A DNA stretch of 64,000 nt. Source: Marinobacter zhanjiangensis. GTDB lineage: Bacteria; Pseudomonadota; Gammaproteobacteria; Pseudomonadales; Oleiphilaceae. Shown one piece after another: positions 45,659 through 55,351 of this stretch. Each line of letters opens with the position of its first letter. The stretch's first letter is position 1. Where the stretch lies: positions 682,001-746,000 of the forward strand of contig NZ_BMXV01000001.1 in the NCBI RefSeq assembly GCF_014651935.1, in the 5' to 3' direction. The translations under genes were made by a program, and so were the position numbers. The notes under the pieces are model-generated. The model was not told the DNA's origin. It did no database searches and saw only the letters and a list, made by a program, of their open reading frames with translations.

Positions 45659-46804
45659 ATGCCCTACGCCAACACCTTTCTGACAAAAACCCTGTTCGCC
45701 ACCGCCCTTGGTGCGTCGCTCCTCTTTGCCGGCTCCGCCGCCGCCCAGGAGCTGCCTGACACCATGACCTGGTCGTCCTACGACGTCGGCTCTGCCGGAT
45801 ACGCGGAAGCCTCCGCCATTGCCGATGCCTTTGGCCGTGAATATGGCACCCGGATCCGCATCCAGCCTTCGGGTTCCGCCATTGGCCGGCTGCAGCCATT
45901 GCTCAGCGGACGTGCGGACTTTGCCTTCCTGGCCACGGAAACTTTCTTTGCCGCTGAAGGCATTCATGACTTTTCCACCCGTCGCTGGGGCCCGCAGGAT
46001 CTCCGGGCCGTGGCTGGCCGCCCGTCATCGTTCGGTATCTTCACGGCGGCGGACGCCAACATTGAAACCCTGGAAGACCTGAAGGGCACCCGTTTCGCCT
46101 ATGTCGCCGGCAACCCGTCCATCAACGTGAAATGTGATGCTTTTCTGGCCTTTGCCGGGCTGAGCCGGGATGACGTGGAAGCCATCATGTTTCCCACCTA
46201 TGCCAACACCATGAGTTCACTGGCCCGTGGCGAGGCCGATGCCTCCTGTACCACCACAACTCCGAGCCATGTCTACGAACTGGCCGAATCGCCCCGGGGC
46301 ATTCGCTGGCTGGAAGTGCCGAAAGACGATGAAGAAGGCTGGAAACGCCTGCGGGAAGTGGCGCCTTTCTTCCAGCCCTACACGGAAACCGTGGGTGCCG
46401 GCATCAGTGAAGAGAATCCGGTGGACATCCTGGCATACCGCTATCCGGTTCTGACTGTTCGTGCCGATATGGATGAGGAAGCGGTTTACAACTACATCAA
46501 GGCTCTGGACGAGACCTATGACATGTACAAGGATGCTACCGCTGTCATGCACCGCTGGGACCTGAACGAGGCGGGTACGCCGGCCATTGATGTGCCTTTC
46601 CACGCCGGCGCCATCCGCTATCTGGAGGAAAAAGGCATCTGGACCGAGGAGCATCAGGACTGGAACGACCAGCGTACCGCCCGCCTGAACGCGTTGCTGG
46701 ACGCCTGGCCGGAAGCTCTGGACGCCGCCGAAGGCAAGAGTGACGAGGAATTCGCAGAGATCTGGGAAAAGCACCGCACCCAGGCGCTGGAATCCGTCAA
46801 CTGA
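45659..46804 (+). CDS. TAXI-family TRAP transporter solute-binding protein
   Basis: A 381-residue periplasmic receptor. The signal peptide ends SAAAQE; MTWSSYDVGSAGYAEASAIA and IQPSGSAIGRLQPLLSGRAD are TAXI-type, here with YDVGSAGYAEA in place of the usual GTGGTYYP segment. ATG 45659 has GGAG six bases before it; the frame open from 45614 is longer by 15 residues without a site. The cognate permease follows after 89 bases. Confidence 0.87.
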   Translation: MPYANTFLTKTLFATALGASLLFAGSAAAQELPDTMTWSSYDVGSAGYAEASAIADAFGREYGTRIRIQPSGSAIGRLQPLLSGRADFAFLATETFFAAEGIHDFSTRRWGPQDLRAVAGRPSSFGIFTAADANIETLEDLKGTRFAYVAGNPSINVKCDAFLAFAGLSRDDVEAIMFPTYANTMSSLARGEADASCTTTTPSHVYELAESPRGIRWLEVPKDDEEGWKRLREVAPFFQPYTETVGAGISEENPVDILAYRYPVLTVRADMDEEAVYNYIKALDETYDMYKDATAVMHRWDLNEAGTPAIDVPFHAGAIRYLEEKGIWTEEHQDWNDQRTARLNALLDAWPEALDAAEGKSDEEFAEIWEKHRTQALESVN

Positions 46805-46893
46805 GACTCGACAGTACCTTATGATCGGGGCCCGCCAGGGCCCCTTGTTCATTTTCGGAATAACACCGCCATGTGCCCTGGAGTATCACACCC

Positions 46894-48867
46894 ATGAGCG
46901 TTTCCACCGCTGCGGAGAGTGCCGCACCGACCGGGCCTGAGCAGAGGGAAGGCCGTCTGCAGGGCATTGGTTACTGGACCGTTATCGTCCTGGGAACCCT
47001 GGGTTTGCTGATGGCGATCAACCAGACCTTCAACCTGGAAATTCTCGGGTTCAAACCCCTGGGCAATGCCTACCTCTATTACCTGATTGGCATTTTCCTG
47101 GCGGCCGCTTTCATCGCGTTTCCCGCCTGGAAAGGGGCCGCCAACAGGGTGCCCTGGTATGACTGGCCGCTGGCCGCCATGGCGATGGTATGCGCCGGTT
47201 ACCTCGGCTACCACGGCCTGACAATGATCAACTTTGGCTGGGAGTTTGAAGCGCCCCCCGAAGCCACCGTGCTGTCCGGCATACTGCTGGTATTGATCCT
47301 GGAAGGGGTTCGCCGCTGCGGAGGCTGGCCACTGCTGTTCGTGGCGCTGTTTTTCGGGACCTATCCGCTGTACGCCGATTCCATGCCCGGCTTCCTGTGG
47401 GGTAACCAGTACACCCTGCCGGAAATAATCCGGGCCCACGTCATCGGCGCGGAGAGCATCATCGGCATTCCCATGCAGGTGGTGGCCCAGCTGGTCATCG
47501 GTTTCGTGGTCTTTGGCGCGGCCCTGACCGCCACGGGTGGCGGTGAGTTTTTCATGAACTTCGCCACGGCCCTGATGGGGAAAAGCCGGGGTGGTCCGGC
47601 CAAGGTGTCGGTACTGTCCAGCGGCATCATGGGCAGCCTGTCCGGCAGTGTGATTTCCAATATCCTGACCACCGGGCCTATCACCATTCCCACCATGAAA
47701 AAGACCGGCTACCCGCCCCACTACGCGGGTGCCGTGGAAGCCTGTGCCTCGACCGGGGGTACCCTGATGCCGCCGGTGATGGGGGCGGTGGCGTTTATCA
47801 TGGCGTCGTTTCTGGGTGTGCCCTACGCCGAGATTGTCATTGCGGCGTTCCTGCCGGCATTGCTGTTCTATCTGGCGCTGCTGTTCCAGGTGGACATCTA
47901 CGCCGCCCGCCGGGGACTGAAGGGGTTGCCGCCGGAGGAAATCCCGAGCCTGAAGGAAACCCTCAAGGACGGCTGGCCCTATCTGCTGGCGCTGGGCATG
48001 CTTATCTACATGCTGATCGTGATGCGCCTGGAGGCCTACGCGCCTTACTACGCCACGGTGGTCCTGCTGGGTATTTCCATGTTCAAGCGCAATCACCGGC
48101 TGAACCTGAAACGGGCGCTGGCGTTCCTGCAGGACCTGACGACCAGTGTCGCCAATCTGGTGGCCATTCTGGCTGGCATCGGCCTGGTGGTCGGGGGCCT
48201 TTCCTACACCGGGGTGGCGGGGGCTTTTTCCCGTGAGCTGCTGCTTTACGCCGACGGCAGCGTTCCACTGATGCTGATTGCCGGCGCCATTACCAGCTTC
48301 GTGCTGGGCATGGGGATGACGGTCAGCGCCTGTTATATCTTCCTGTCGATCCTGCTGGCTCCCGCGCTGGTGAATGCGGGCCTGAACCCGCTGGCCAGTC
48401 ACCTGTTCATTCTTTACTGGGGCATGCTGTCCTATATCACGCCACCGGTCTCCCTGGCGGCCATCACGGCGGCCGGCGTGGCCGGTTCCAATGCGGGTCG
48501 CACCGGTCTCTACGCCATGCGCCTGGGTGGCATTCTGTTCATTCTGCCGTTCCTGTTCGTGATCAATCCGTCACTGATCCTCCAGGGGGAGTTGAGCAAA
48601 ATCCTGACGTCCACCTTTACCGCCATTACCGCTATCTGGCTGCTGTCCGCGGCGATGGAAGGCTACCTCTACAAGATCGGTGCCCTGGGATGGCCAGCCC
48701 GGATTCTGGTGCTGGTGGCCGGCGGCATGCTGATCTATCCGGAGCTGATGACAGATCTGGTCGGCTTTGGTCTTGTCGCCGCCATTTACCTGAGCAGCCG
48801 GCTGCTGAACTTTCCTGCGGTAACCGTTGGCCGCATTCCGGTAAAACCGACGCAACGCACGGGGTGA
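46894..48867 (+). CDS. TRAP transporter fused permease
   Basis: A 657-residue fused 4TM/12TM permease. The N-terminal small subunit covers about residues 20-160; the large unit shows SGIMGSLSGSVISNILTTGP near 245 and GMGMTVSACYIFLSILLAPA near 470. It ends six bases before the CoA transferase subunit gene, so uptake and activation are co-expressed. The ATG at 46894 follows CTGGAG. Confidence 0.9.
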   Translation: MSVSTAAESAAPTGPEQREGRLQGIGYWTVIVLGTLGLLMAINQTFNLEILGFKPLGNAYLYYLIGIFLAAAFIAFPAWKGAANRVPWYDWPLAAMAMVCAGYLGYHGLTMINFGWEFEAPPEATVLSGILLVLILEGVRRCGGWPLLFVALFFGTYPLYADSMPGFLWGNQYTLPEIIRAHVIGAESIIGIPMQVVAQLVIGFVVFGAALTATGGGEFFMNFATALMGKSRGGPAKVSVLSSGIMGSLSGSVISNILTTGPITIPTMKKTGYPPHYAGAVEACASTGGTLMPPVMGAVAFIMASFLGVPYAEIVIAAFLPALLFYLALLFQVDIYAARRGLKGLPPEEIPSLKETLKDGWPYLLALGMLIYMLIVMRLEAYAPYYATVVLLGISMFKRNHRLNLKRALAFLQDLTTSVANLVAILAGIGLVVGGLSYTGVAGAFSRELLLYADGSVPLMLIAGAITSFVLGMGMTVSACYIFLSILLAPALVNAGLNPLASHLFILYWGMLSYITPPVSLAAITAAGVAGSNAGRTGLYAMRLGGILFILPFLFVINPSLILQGELSKILTSTFTAITAIWLLSAAMEGYLYKIGALGWPARILVLVAGGMLIYPELMTDLVGFGLVAAIYLSSRLLNFPAVTVGRIPVKPTQRTG

Positions 48868-48873
48868 GTCATC

Positions 48874-49557
48874 GTGATCAACAAAATCGGTAGTTCCATG
48901 GCGGAGGCTGTCTCCGTGGTCAAGGATGGCGATGTCGTCATGATCGGCGGCTTTGGCAGTTCCGGCATACCGCTGGAACTGATCGAGGCCCTGCGCCGTC
49001 ATGCCCCGAAGGATCTGACCATTATTTCCAACAACGCCGGCGTGGCGGAAGAGGGCATTGCCTCCCTGCTGAGGGATGGACTGGTACGCAAGATGATGTG
49101 TTCGTTTCCCCGGTCCAAGGGGTCGGTGTGGCTGCAGAAGCGTTACAAGGAAGGCTCCATTGAGTTTGAGCTGGTACCCCAGGGCACACTGGGGGAGCGG
49201 ATCCGCGCCGCCGGTGCCGGTCTGGCCGCCTTCTATACCCCCACCGCCTACGGCACTCTGCTGGCCGAGGGCAAGGAAACCCGCGAGTTCAACGGCAGAG
49301 GCTATGTACTGGAAACGGCTCTGCACGCCGACGTGGCGCTGATCCGTGGCGAGAAGGGCGATGCCTGGGGCAACCTGACGTACAACACCGCCGGTCGTAA
49401 CTTCAATCCGTCCATGGCCACGGCTGCCAGGACCACCATTGCCGAAGTAAAACAGATCGTCGAGGTGGGCGATCTGGACCCGGAGGCGGTGGTGACGCCA
49501 GGGATTTTCGTGGATACCGTGGTTCTGCAGGAGGGGTTGCTCGATGCAAGCGCTTAG
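48874..49557 (+). CDS. 3-oxoacid CoA-transferase subunit A
   Basis: A 227-residue CoA-transferase alpha subunit. GGFGSSGIPLELIEAL near residue 25 is the CoA-binding glycine loop and NNAGVAEEGIASLL near 50 is conserved in PcaI/ScoA/AtoD. It transfers CoA from succinyl-CoA or acetyl-CoA to an organic acid together with subunit B. The start is GTG. It overlaps subunit B by 14 bases. Substrate is unknown; 3-oxoadipate and acetoacetate are the common ones. Confidence 0.9.
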   Translation: MINKIGSSMAEAVSVVKDGDVVMIGGFGSSGIPLELIEALRRHAPKDLTIISNNAGVAEEGIASLLRDGLVRKMMCSFPRSKGSVWLQKRYKEGSIEFELVPQGTLGERIRAAGAGLAAFYTPTAYGTLLAEGKETREFNGRGYVLETALHADVALIRGEKGDAWGNLTYNTAGRNFNPSMATAARTTIAEVKQIVEVGDLDPEAVVTPGIFVDTVVLQEGLLDASA

Positions 49558-50188
49558 TAAAGAAGATATGGCCCGCCGGGTTGCACGGGATATTCCCGAT
49601 GGCGCCTATGTGAATCTGGGCATCGGCATGCCAACGCAGGTAGCAAACTATGTATCCGACGACCGGCATGTTATATACCATAGCGAGAATGGCATTCTCG
49701 GCGTGGGGCCAGCGCCGGCACCCGGTGAGGAAAACCCGGATCTGATCAATGCCGGCAAGCAGTTTGTGACCCTGCTGCCCGGAGGCTGCTATTTCGACAA
49801 CGCGGATTCCTTCGCCATGATGCGGGGCGGCCACCTGGACATCGCGGTGCTGGGGGCGTTTCAGGTATCGGCCAGTGGCGACCTGGCCAGCTGGGCCACC
49901 AACGATCTCAGCGAGCCGCCCGCGGTTGGCGGCGCCATGGACCTGGCGGTGGGCGCCCGGCGCCTCTGCGTGCTGATGAAGCACTGCACCCGTGATGGCG
50001 AACCCAAGATCCTGCCCGAGTGTGAGTACCCACTCACCGGCAAGGGTGTGGTGAACCGGATCTATACCGATCTGGCGGTGCTCGATGTGACTGACTCGGG
50101 CCTGCGAGTGGTGGAGCTGGTTGGCGATAATACCCTTGAACAGGTGCAGGCGGTCACCGGAGCACCGTTGCTGCCCCCGGAATCCTGA
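49544..50188 (+). CDS. 3-oxoacid CoA-transferase subunit B
   Basis: A 214-residue beta subunit. The catalytic Glu48 lies in the signature HSENGILGVG, and GGHLDIAVLGAFQVSASGDL near 88 with KGVVNRIYTDLAVLDV near 167 are family hallmarks (PcaJ/ScoB/AtoA). It overlaps subunit A, so the two are made in equal amounts. The preceding TRAP genes suggest it activates an imported carboxylate. Confidence 0.92.
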   Translation: MQALSKEDMARRVARDIPDGAYVNLGIGMPTQVANYVSDDRHVIYHSENGILGVGPAPAPGEENPDLINAGKQFVTLLPGGCYFDNADSFAMMRGGHLDIAVLGAFQVSASGDLASWATNDLSEPPAVGGAMDLAVGARRLCVLMKHCTRDGEPKILPECEYPLTGKGVVNRIYTDLAVLDVTDSGLRVVELVGDNTLEQVQAVTGAPLLPPES

Positions 50189-50263
50189 TCCGTACCGATG
50201 TCGTGACCCGGGCGGAGTCTGCTGCAGATAGTCAGTAGCACCCCGGTCACCAAAGAGCCTTCA

Positions 50264-51616
50264 ATGACACAGACATCTCCCGCCGGACCGCTGGACCTGA
50301 CGCGGTCCGCGCTGGCCTACCTGGCATTGTTTTGCGGTGTACTCTCGCTCATCCCCGGCATGGCAGTGGTGGGCGCCTCCGCCATTGTGCTCGCCATCCT
50401 GCTGGGCTGGCGAGACCTGCGCCTGGTGGCCAGAATCATCTTCGGCCTGCTGGTCGCCATGTCACTGCTGGCACTGGTGGACGAGCCCGGCGCCCTGATG
50501 GACGGGGCGGTGAACATGACCCGGCTGACCGCACTGATTCTCACGGTCATGCTGCTGTCGACCCTGCTGGGTCGCTCCAACGATCTGGAGCGGATCTCCG
50601 CAAGCCTGTTCGCCGGTCGCCCCACCGTGCGGTACCTCAGCGTGACCTTTGGCACCCTGGTGCTGGCGGTGCCCCTGAACTTCGGTTCGGTGGGGGTGGT
50701 GTCTTCGATGATTGCCGGGCAGGTACGCCGCCAGGGTGAATCGGCCATGGCGCGAAATGCCTCCCGGGGCACCCTGCGGGGGTTTGGAGCCTCGCCCACC
50801 TGTTCGCCGCTTTCCATCTCGGTGGTCATGACCGTCACCTTCCTGCCTGGGCTGCACAGCTGGCAGCTGATTGCGTTCAGTCTGCCCCTGGCCACGGTGT
50901 ACCTGCTCAGCGGGCTGATCTTCACCGAGCGGGAATCCCACGCGCCGGCCAGGGACAACGTCACGGCCACCGGCCTGCAGAAGTATCTGCCGTGGCTCAG
51001 GTTCATGGCTATTATCGGCGTCATTTGCCTGGGTGCCTTCCTGCTCAGTGGGCCAGGGCAGCTGAGCTATTCCAAGGCGGTGACCCTCAGCTGCCTGGGT
51101 GCGGTGGGCTTCTTGTGGATGCACGGGCTGATCAACTCACCGGCCGGCGAGCGTGCTGCCCTGCCTTCCATGGCGTCGGTGAGCAACGAGCTGGTCATTG
51201 TGGGCGGTTCGGCATTTCTGGGGGCATTGATCAGCGCCTTCGCCCTGAAATGGCTGGGCGCCGGTTTCAGTCTGCCGGGCTGGGGTTACCCGGTGGTGGC
51301 CGCCCTGGTGCCATGGATTTTCTTTGCCGGTGGCATGGTGGGGCTCAACCCGATCGTGATCGGTACCCTGACAGGGGGCGTGCTGGGGCCGATCTGGCCC
51401 TTGGAGGCGGTACTGGGGCTGGGCATCGGTATGGTATCTGGCTGGGGTATTACCACCGGGGGCACGCCCTATTCCGCCAATTCGTTGCTGATGGAGCGGG
51501 TGACCGGCTATTCCGCCAAGGTGGCCTCCTATCGCTGGAACCTTGTCCACTCGGTGATCAGTCTGCTGGCGGGGGGAATTCTGGCGGCGGTGCTGACCTG
51601 GTCTCTGGCCGGCTGA
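50264..51616 (+). CDS. multi-pass membrane permease of unassigned family
   Basis: A 450-residue protein with ten to twelve hydrophobic segments. The order of features (FGSVGVVSSMIAGQVRRQ near 140, GFGASPTCSPLSISVVM near 170, and GWGITTGGTPYSANSLLMER near 405, a possible substrate-binding hairpin) suggests an ion-transporter superfamily carrier of the anion or organic-acid type. No exact family recognised. It is 75 bases behind the CoA transferase, so it may be a second carrier, perhaps for product export. Confidence 0.7.
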   Translation: MTQTSPAGPLDLTRSALAYLALFCGVLSLIPGMAVVGASAIVLAILLGWRDLRLVARIIFGLLVAMSLLALVDEPGALMDGAVNMTRLTALILTVMLLSTLLGRSNDLERISASLFAGRPTVRYLSVTFGTLVLAVPLNFGSVGVVSSMIAGQVRRQGESAMARNASRGTLRGFGASPTCSPLSISVVMTVTFLPGLHSWQLIAFSLPLATVYLLSGLIFTERESHAPARDNVTATGLQKYLPWLRFMAIIGVICLGAFLLSGPGQLSYSKAVTLSCLGAVGFLWMHGLINSPAGERAALPSMASVSNELVIVGGSAFLGALISAFALKWLGAGFSLPGWGYPVVAALVPWIFFAGGMVGLNPIVIGTLTGGVLGPIWPLEAVLGLGIGMVSGWGITTGGTPYSANSLLMERVTGYSAKVASYRWNLVHSVISLLAGGILAAVLTWSLAG

Positions 51617-51644
51617 AGGGATCAGTCCCGGAGTGAGAGGAACT

Positions 51645-51670
51645 CCCACCCCGGCGGGCGCCGGGGTGGG
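51645..51670. terminator. hairpin between convergent permease and proX
   Basis: Perfect 11-base stem CCCACCCCGGC/GCCGGGGTGGG with a four-base loop, centred between the two stop codons. It lacks a T run on either side, so termination may be inefficient. Confidence 0.5.
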
Positions 51671-51682
51671 AAACCGTGCGGT

Positions 51683-52693
51683 TTATTCGGCAGCGGCGCG
51701 GGCTTCTTCGAGCCAGCTGTCGAAGGTGTCGCGGTTGGCTTTGATCCACAGGTCAGTGTGGCGCTGGATGTCTTCCATGCTGTCTTCGCCATCACGCATG
51801 GCCAGGTTCTGGGCGCTGATGTCATTGGCGGACAGTTTCATGATGGCAAACAGTTTGGCGGCTGCCGGGTTGTTGTCGGCAAAGTCCTGGTTGGCGATGA
51901 TGCGCTGATCGTTGGCCTGGAAGCCGTAGTTGGTGCCATCTTCCAGCGCGGTATCCACGCCTTCCCGGTCACCCGGCAGGGATGAGAAGGGCACTTCCAG
52001 CCATACCACGTCTTCGTTGGGCACCATGACGCCACTGACCCAGTAAGGGGTCCAGGTGTAGTAGAACACCGGCTCGCCCTGTTCGAAACGGGCAATGGTA
52101 TCGGCGATAATGGCCGAATAGGAACCCTGATTGTGGACGACGGTATCACGCAGGTCGTAGGCATCCATGTGATGCTCGATGACTTCCTCGCAGCCCCAGC
52201 CCGGTGTGCAGCCGGTCAGATCCGCCTTGCCGTCGTCATTGGTGTCGAAAAGCGCCGCGATCTCGGGATCCTGGAACTGTTCGATATTGGTGATGTTGTA
52301 TTCCTCGGCGGTTTCCTTGTCGATCAGGTAACCCTGCAGGGCACCGGATGAATAGACGCCTTCACGGTAGATTTCCTCGTCGCCGCCGGCACGGTTGTAA
52401 AAGTTGGTGTGCAACGGGTCCCAGTGGTCCGCCATAAAGGTGCCGTCGCCGTTGGCAATGGCCACGTGAGCGGAGGCGTACTCGATTTCCTTGATCTCGC
52501 TGACGTCATAGCCCAGCTCTTCCAGGGCCCGGGACACCAGCAGGGTCTGGAAGGTTTCCTCGGCAATGGAGCTTTTCAGGGGTTGCACATCAATGCCTTC
52601 GCCGGGCTTTTCCTGGGCGTTGAGCGCAAAGCTCGCAGTCAGGGAGGTAGCGGCGACGGCGACTGCCAGTCGTTTGGTAAGGGAGGTTTTCAT
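51683..52693 (-). CDS. proX: glycine betaine/proline-binding periplasmic protein
   Basis: A 336-residue receptor, close to E. coli ProX along its length: [20 protein letters not shown], the cysteine pair in [13 protein letters not shown] and the ligand-box residues in [14 protein letters not shown]. Signal peptide ends ALNAQE. It binds betaine in an aromatic cage. It overlaps proW by three bases with AAGGAGAAC before its ATG. Confidence 0.95.
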   Translation of the reverse strand: MKTSLTKRLAVAVAATSLTASFALNAQEKPGEGIDVQPLKSSIAEETFQTLLVSRALEELGYDVSEIKEIEYASAHVAIANGDGTFMADHWDPLHTNFYNRAGGDEEIYREGVYSSGALQGYLIDKETAEEYNITNIEQFQDPEIAALFDTNDDGKADLTGCTPGWGCEEVIEHHMDAYDLRDTVVHNQGSYSAIIADTIARFEQGEPVFYYTWTPYWVSGVMVPNEDVVWLEVPFSSLPGDREGVDTALEDGTNYGFQANDQRIIANQDFADNNPAAAKLFAIMKLSANDISAQNLAMRDGEDSMEDIQRHTDLWIKANRDTFDSWLEEARAAAE

Positions 52694-53829
52694 CGGGATG
52701 TTCTCCTTGGGATGAGTTTTCTTATGAGGGCTGCGGGCCCGTGATCGTACCAGCGACGGGTCCCGCGACTGCGTGAATCCTGCCCCAGAGACTGGGTGAG
52801 GCGGTCGAGAATGATGGCGAGCAGGACAATACCCAGCCCGCCGATAGTGGCCAGCCCCATGTCGAGGCGGCCGATACCACGAAGCACCATCTGACCGAGG
52901 CCGCCCACGGCAATCATGGACGCGATCACCACCATGGACAGGGCCAGCATCAGGGTCTGGTTTACGCCTGCCATGATGGTGGGCATGGCCAGCGGCAGTT
53001 GCACCTTGAACAGCAGCTGGCGTGGGCTGGCCCCGAATGAGCGGGAGGCTTCCACCAGGTCGGACGGTACCTGCCGGATGCCCAGGTTGGTCAGGCGGAT
53101 CAGCGGCGGCAGCGCGAAGATAATGGTAACCACCACGCCAGGCACGTTACCGATACCGAACAGCATGACGATCGGCACCAGGTAGACGAAGGCGGGGGTG
53201 GTCTGCATGGCGTCCAGCACCGGGCGCATGGTAGTGGCCACGCGATCATTGCGCGCCAGCCAGACCCCGGTGGGCAGGCCAATAAGCATGCAGAAGAGGA
53301 CGGCGGTGAGCACCAGGGCCAGGGTCACCATGGCCTCTTCCCAGGCGCCTATGGCGCCTACCACGAACAGCGAAATGATGGTGCCGATGGCCAGCGTGCG
53401 GCTGGCTACCTGCCAGGCAACCAGCCCGAAGATCAGGATGACCAGCAGCGACGGTATCGCCAGCAGGGTTGACTCAACGCTGGAGAGCACGGCATCCACC
53501 GGTACGCGTACAGCCTGGAACGCGGGCCGGAAGTTGCTTACCAGCCAGTTCAGCCCGGTCTCGACCCAGCTACCCAGTGGTATCCAGGCATCAGCGAAAG
53601 GCTCCAGGATATCAAAGCTTTTCTCGGGAATCGGCTCACTGCTCTGCAGCCAGCTGCTGCCGTTTTCTGCGCCATCGGGTGACGGTGAGCGGTCACCCCA
53701 GGGGCTGCTGCCGGCATCACCCTGCGCCCCGGAACTGTCTGAGCTGCCCTGTGGGTCGAAGGTGTTGCCGTTCTCTGCTTCGCTCTCCTGGGCATTATCG
53801 CTCGCCCAGGGATTGGATGAATCAGTCAT
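52690..53829 (-). CDS. proW: glycine betaine ABC permease
   Basis: A 379-residue permease with about seven hydrophobic segments from residue 120 on. The ATPase-contact loop [20 protein letters not shown] near 260 and [18 protein letters not shown] are conserved. The first 65 or so residues are a disordered stretch rich in Ser, Asp, Asn and Gly ([18 protein letters not shown]). It overlaps proV by four bases. Confidence 0.93.
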   Translation of the reverse strand: MTDSSNPWASDNAQESEAENGNTFDPQGSSDSSGAQGDAGSSPWGDRSPSPDGAENGSSWLQSSEPIPEKSFDILEPFADAWIPLGSWVETGLNWLVSNFRPAFQAVRVPVDAVLSSVESTLLAIPSLLVILIFGLVAWQVASRTLAIGTIISLFVVGAIGAWEEAMVTLALVLTAVLFCMLIGLPTGVWLARNDRVATTMRPVLDAMQTTPAFVYLVPIVMLFGIGNVPGVVVTIIFALPPLIRLTNLGIRQVPSDLVEASRSFGASPRQLLFKVQLPLAMPTIMAGVNQTLMLALSMVVIASMIAVGGLGQMVLRGIGRLDMGLATIGGLGIVLLAIILDRLTQSLGQDSRSRGTRRWYDHGPAALIRKLIPRRTSR

Positions 53830-55019
53830 GCGGCCTCTTTGTCCCTGTCCAGTGCCTTGAGAAGGATGGCGCGGGAGATCACGCCCATGTAACGGCCATC
53901 GTCATTGATTACCGGCAGGCTGAAGCCGGACGCGGCCACCTGGCCGATCAGCTCGCTGAGCGGTGTGCTGTCGTTCAGTGGCGTTGCCTCGATAAAGGCA
54001 TCGCCGATGCCGCCGCCCTGTTTTTCGGCAGCCAACAGTGACTCGATGGACACCACGCCCCGGAAGTGCTGGTCGGAGGTGACCACATAACCGTAGTCCT
54101 GATCGTTGCCTCGCAGGCGCTCCAGGGCTGAAGCGACGCCAGCGCCTTCCCGCTCGAATACGGTGACGGTCTTCTTGTGGGCGATGTCGCCGGCGGTATA
54201 GATGGCGGTGATATCCACGTTGCGGAAGAACGAGCGCACATAGTCATTGGCCGGGTTCTTCAGGATCTCGTCCGGTGCACCAACCTGGACCACCTTGCCC
54301 CCCTCCATGATCGCTATTCGATCACCGATGCGCATGGCTTCATCCAGATCGTGGGAGATAAATACCACGGTACGCCTGGCCTCCTCCTGCAGCTTGAGCA
54401 GCTCGTCCTGCATCTCGGTACGGATCAGCGGATCAAGGGCAGAGAACGCTTCGTCCATCAGCATCACTTCCGGGTCATTGGCCAAGGCCCGGGCCAAGCC
54501 AACGCGTTGCTGCATGCCGCCGGAGAGCTCGTCCGGATAGCTGTTGGCCACCGGCTCCAGACCCACCTGGGCCAGTGCGGTTCTGGCCCTTTTTTCACGC
54601 TCGTCCACGTTCATGCCGGCCAGCTCCAGGCCGAAGGCCGCGTTCTGCAGTACGGTTATGTGAGGCATCAGGGCAAAGGACTGGAACACCATACTGATCT
54701 GTTTGCGTCGCACCTCTCGCAAGGCTTCAGGGGACATCTTGGCAATGTCCTTGCCATTAAACAGAATCTGGCCAGAGGTGGGTTCGATCAGTCGATTCAG
54801 CAGGCGCACCATAGTGGACTTGCCCGAGCCGGACAGCCCCATGATCACGAAAATCTCGCCCTCCTGAATGTCAAAAGAGGCGTCGTGAACACCGATGGTC
54901 TGGCCGGTTTTCTCGAAAATGGTGTCTTTTTCGAAGCCTTTTTCCAAAAGCCGGAAGGCATCTTCCGGGTGGTCCCCGAAAATCTTGAATACGTTCTTGA
55001 TCGACAGTTTAGGTGTCAT
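53826..55019 (-). CDS. proV: glycine betaine ABC transporter ATPase
   Basis: A 397-residue ATPase: Walker [11 protein letters not shown] near 64, signature [16 protein letters not shown] near 163, Walker [15 protein letters not shown] near 183, and C-terminal tandem CBS domains (about 285-395, e.g. [15 protein letters not shown]), which sense ionic strength in related OpuA. The ATG at 55019 matches E. coli ProV's [13 protein letters not shown] start; the upstream frame is unsupported. First gene of proV-proW-proX. Confidence 0.95.
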   Translation of the reverse strand: MTPKLSIKNVFKIFGDHPEDAFRLLEKGFEKDTIFEKTGQTIGVHDASFDIQEGEIFVIMGLSGSGKSTMVRLLNRLIEPTSGQILFNGKDIAKMSPEALREVRRKQISMVFQSFALMPHITVLQNAAFGLELAGMNVDEREKRARTALAQVGLEPVANSYPDELSGGMQQRVGLARALANDPEVMLMDEAFSALDPLIRTEMQDELLKLQEEARRTVVFISHDLDEAMRIGDRIAIMEGGKVVQVGAPDEILKNPANDYVRSFFRNVDITAIYTAGDIAHKKTVTVFEREGAGVASALERLRGNDQDYGYVVTSDQHFRGVVSIESLLAAEKQGGGIGDAFIEATPLNDSTPLSELIGQVAASGFSLPVINDDGRYMGVISRAILLKALDRDKEAA

Positions 55020-55351
55020 GTACGAATCCCGGTGGCGTTGAAGCGCCTTTGTAGGCTCCCCATTTAAGGTAACCCTGTCAAACCGGTAATATAGCATTGT
55101 GTGTGCCAAACACTTATGGCTATTTGCCGGGGGCTCTGTTACCTTCGCCGCATCCTGCCTCTAAGGATCTGCAGTTACCGGCCCAGAAGCCGTCTTGCAA
55201 CTACTTCATACGACCCGCCAGAGGACGTCCTCCCGTTACCGGTGAGCGACTGTAGTCGTCTTATTTCCATGCACTGTCATGGCATCTGCCCGCGTTGACT
55301 ACCGGTAACCCCGGCTTTCGTGGAGGCAGCACAATCAAGAGTTTATCCAAT
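55020..55351. other. proV-rhlE divergent control region
   Basis: 332 bases without a protein gene. It holds the sigma-54-like proV promoter (55093-55109) and the rhlE leader. ACCGGTAA or its complement TTACCGGT occurs at 55082-55089, 55236-55243 and 55301-55308, with a 7/8 match at 55175-55182. The copies at 55235 and 55301 could form a 9-base stem (GTTACCGGT/ACCGGTAAC) in the rhlE leader RNA. Confidence 0.5.
55093..55109 (-). promoter_or_regulatory. candidate sigma-54 promoter of proVWX
   Basis: On the minus strand TTGGCACACACAATGCT matches the consensus TTGGCAC-N5-TGC with GG and GC ten bases apart. It is 74 bases upstream of the proV ATG, leaving a leader of about 60 bases. No cognate activator is encoded nearby except the NtrC-type regulator at 41.5 kb, and its palindromes are absent here. 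Confidence 0.5.

Noticed and set aside
46849..48402. Long minus-strand open frame antisense to the TRAP permease
   Set aside because: His/Gln/Gly-rich shadow of a clear permease; no ribosome site or recognisable domain.
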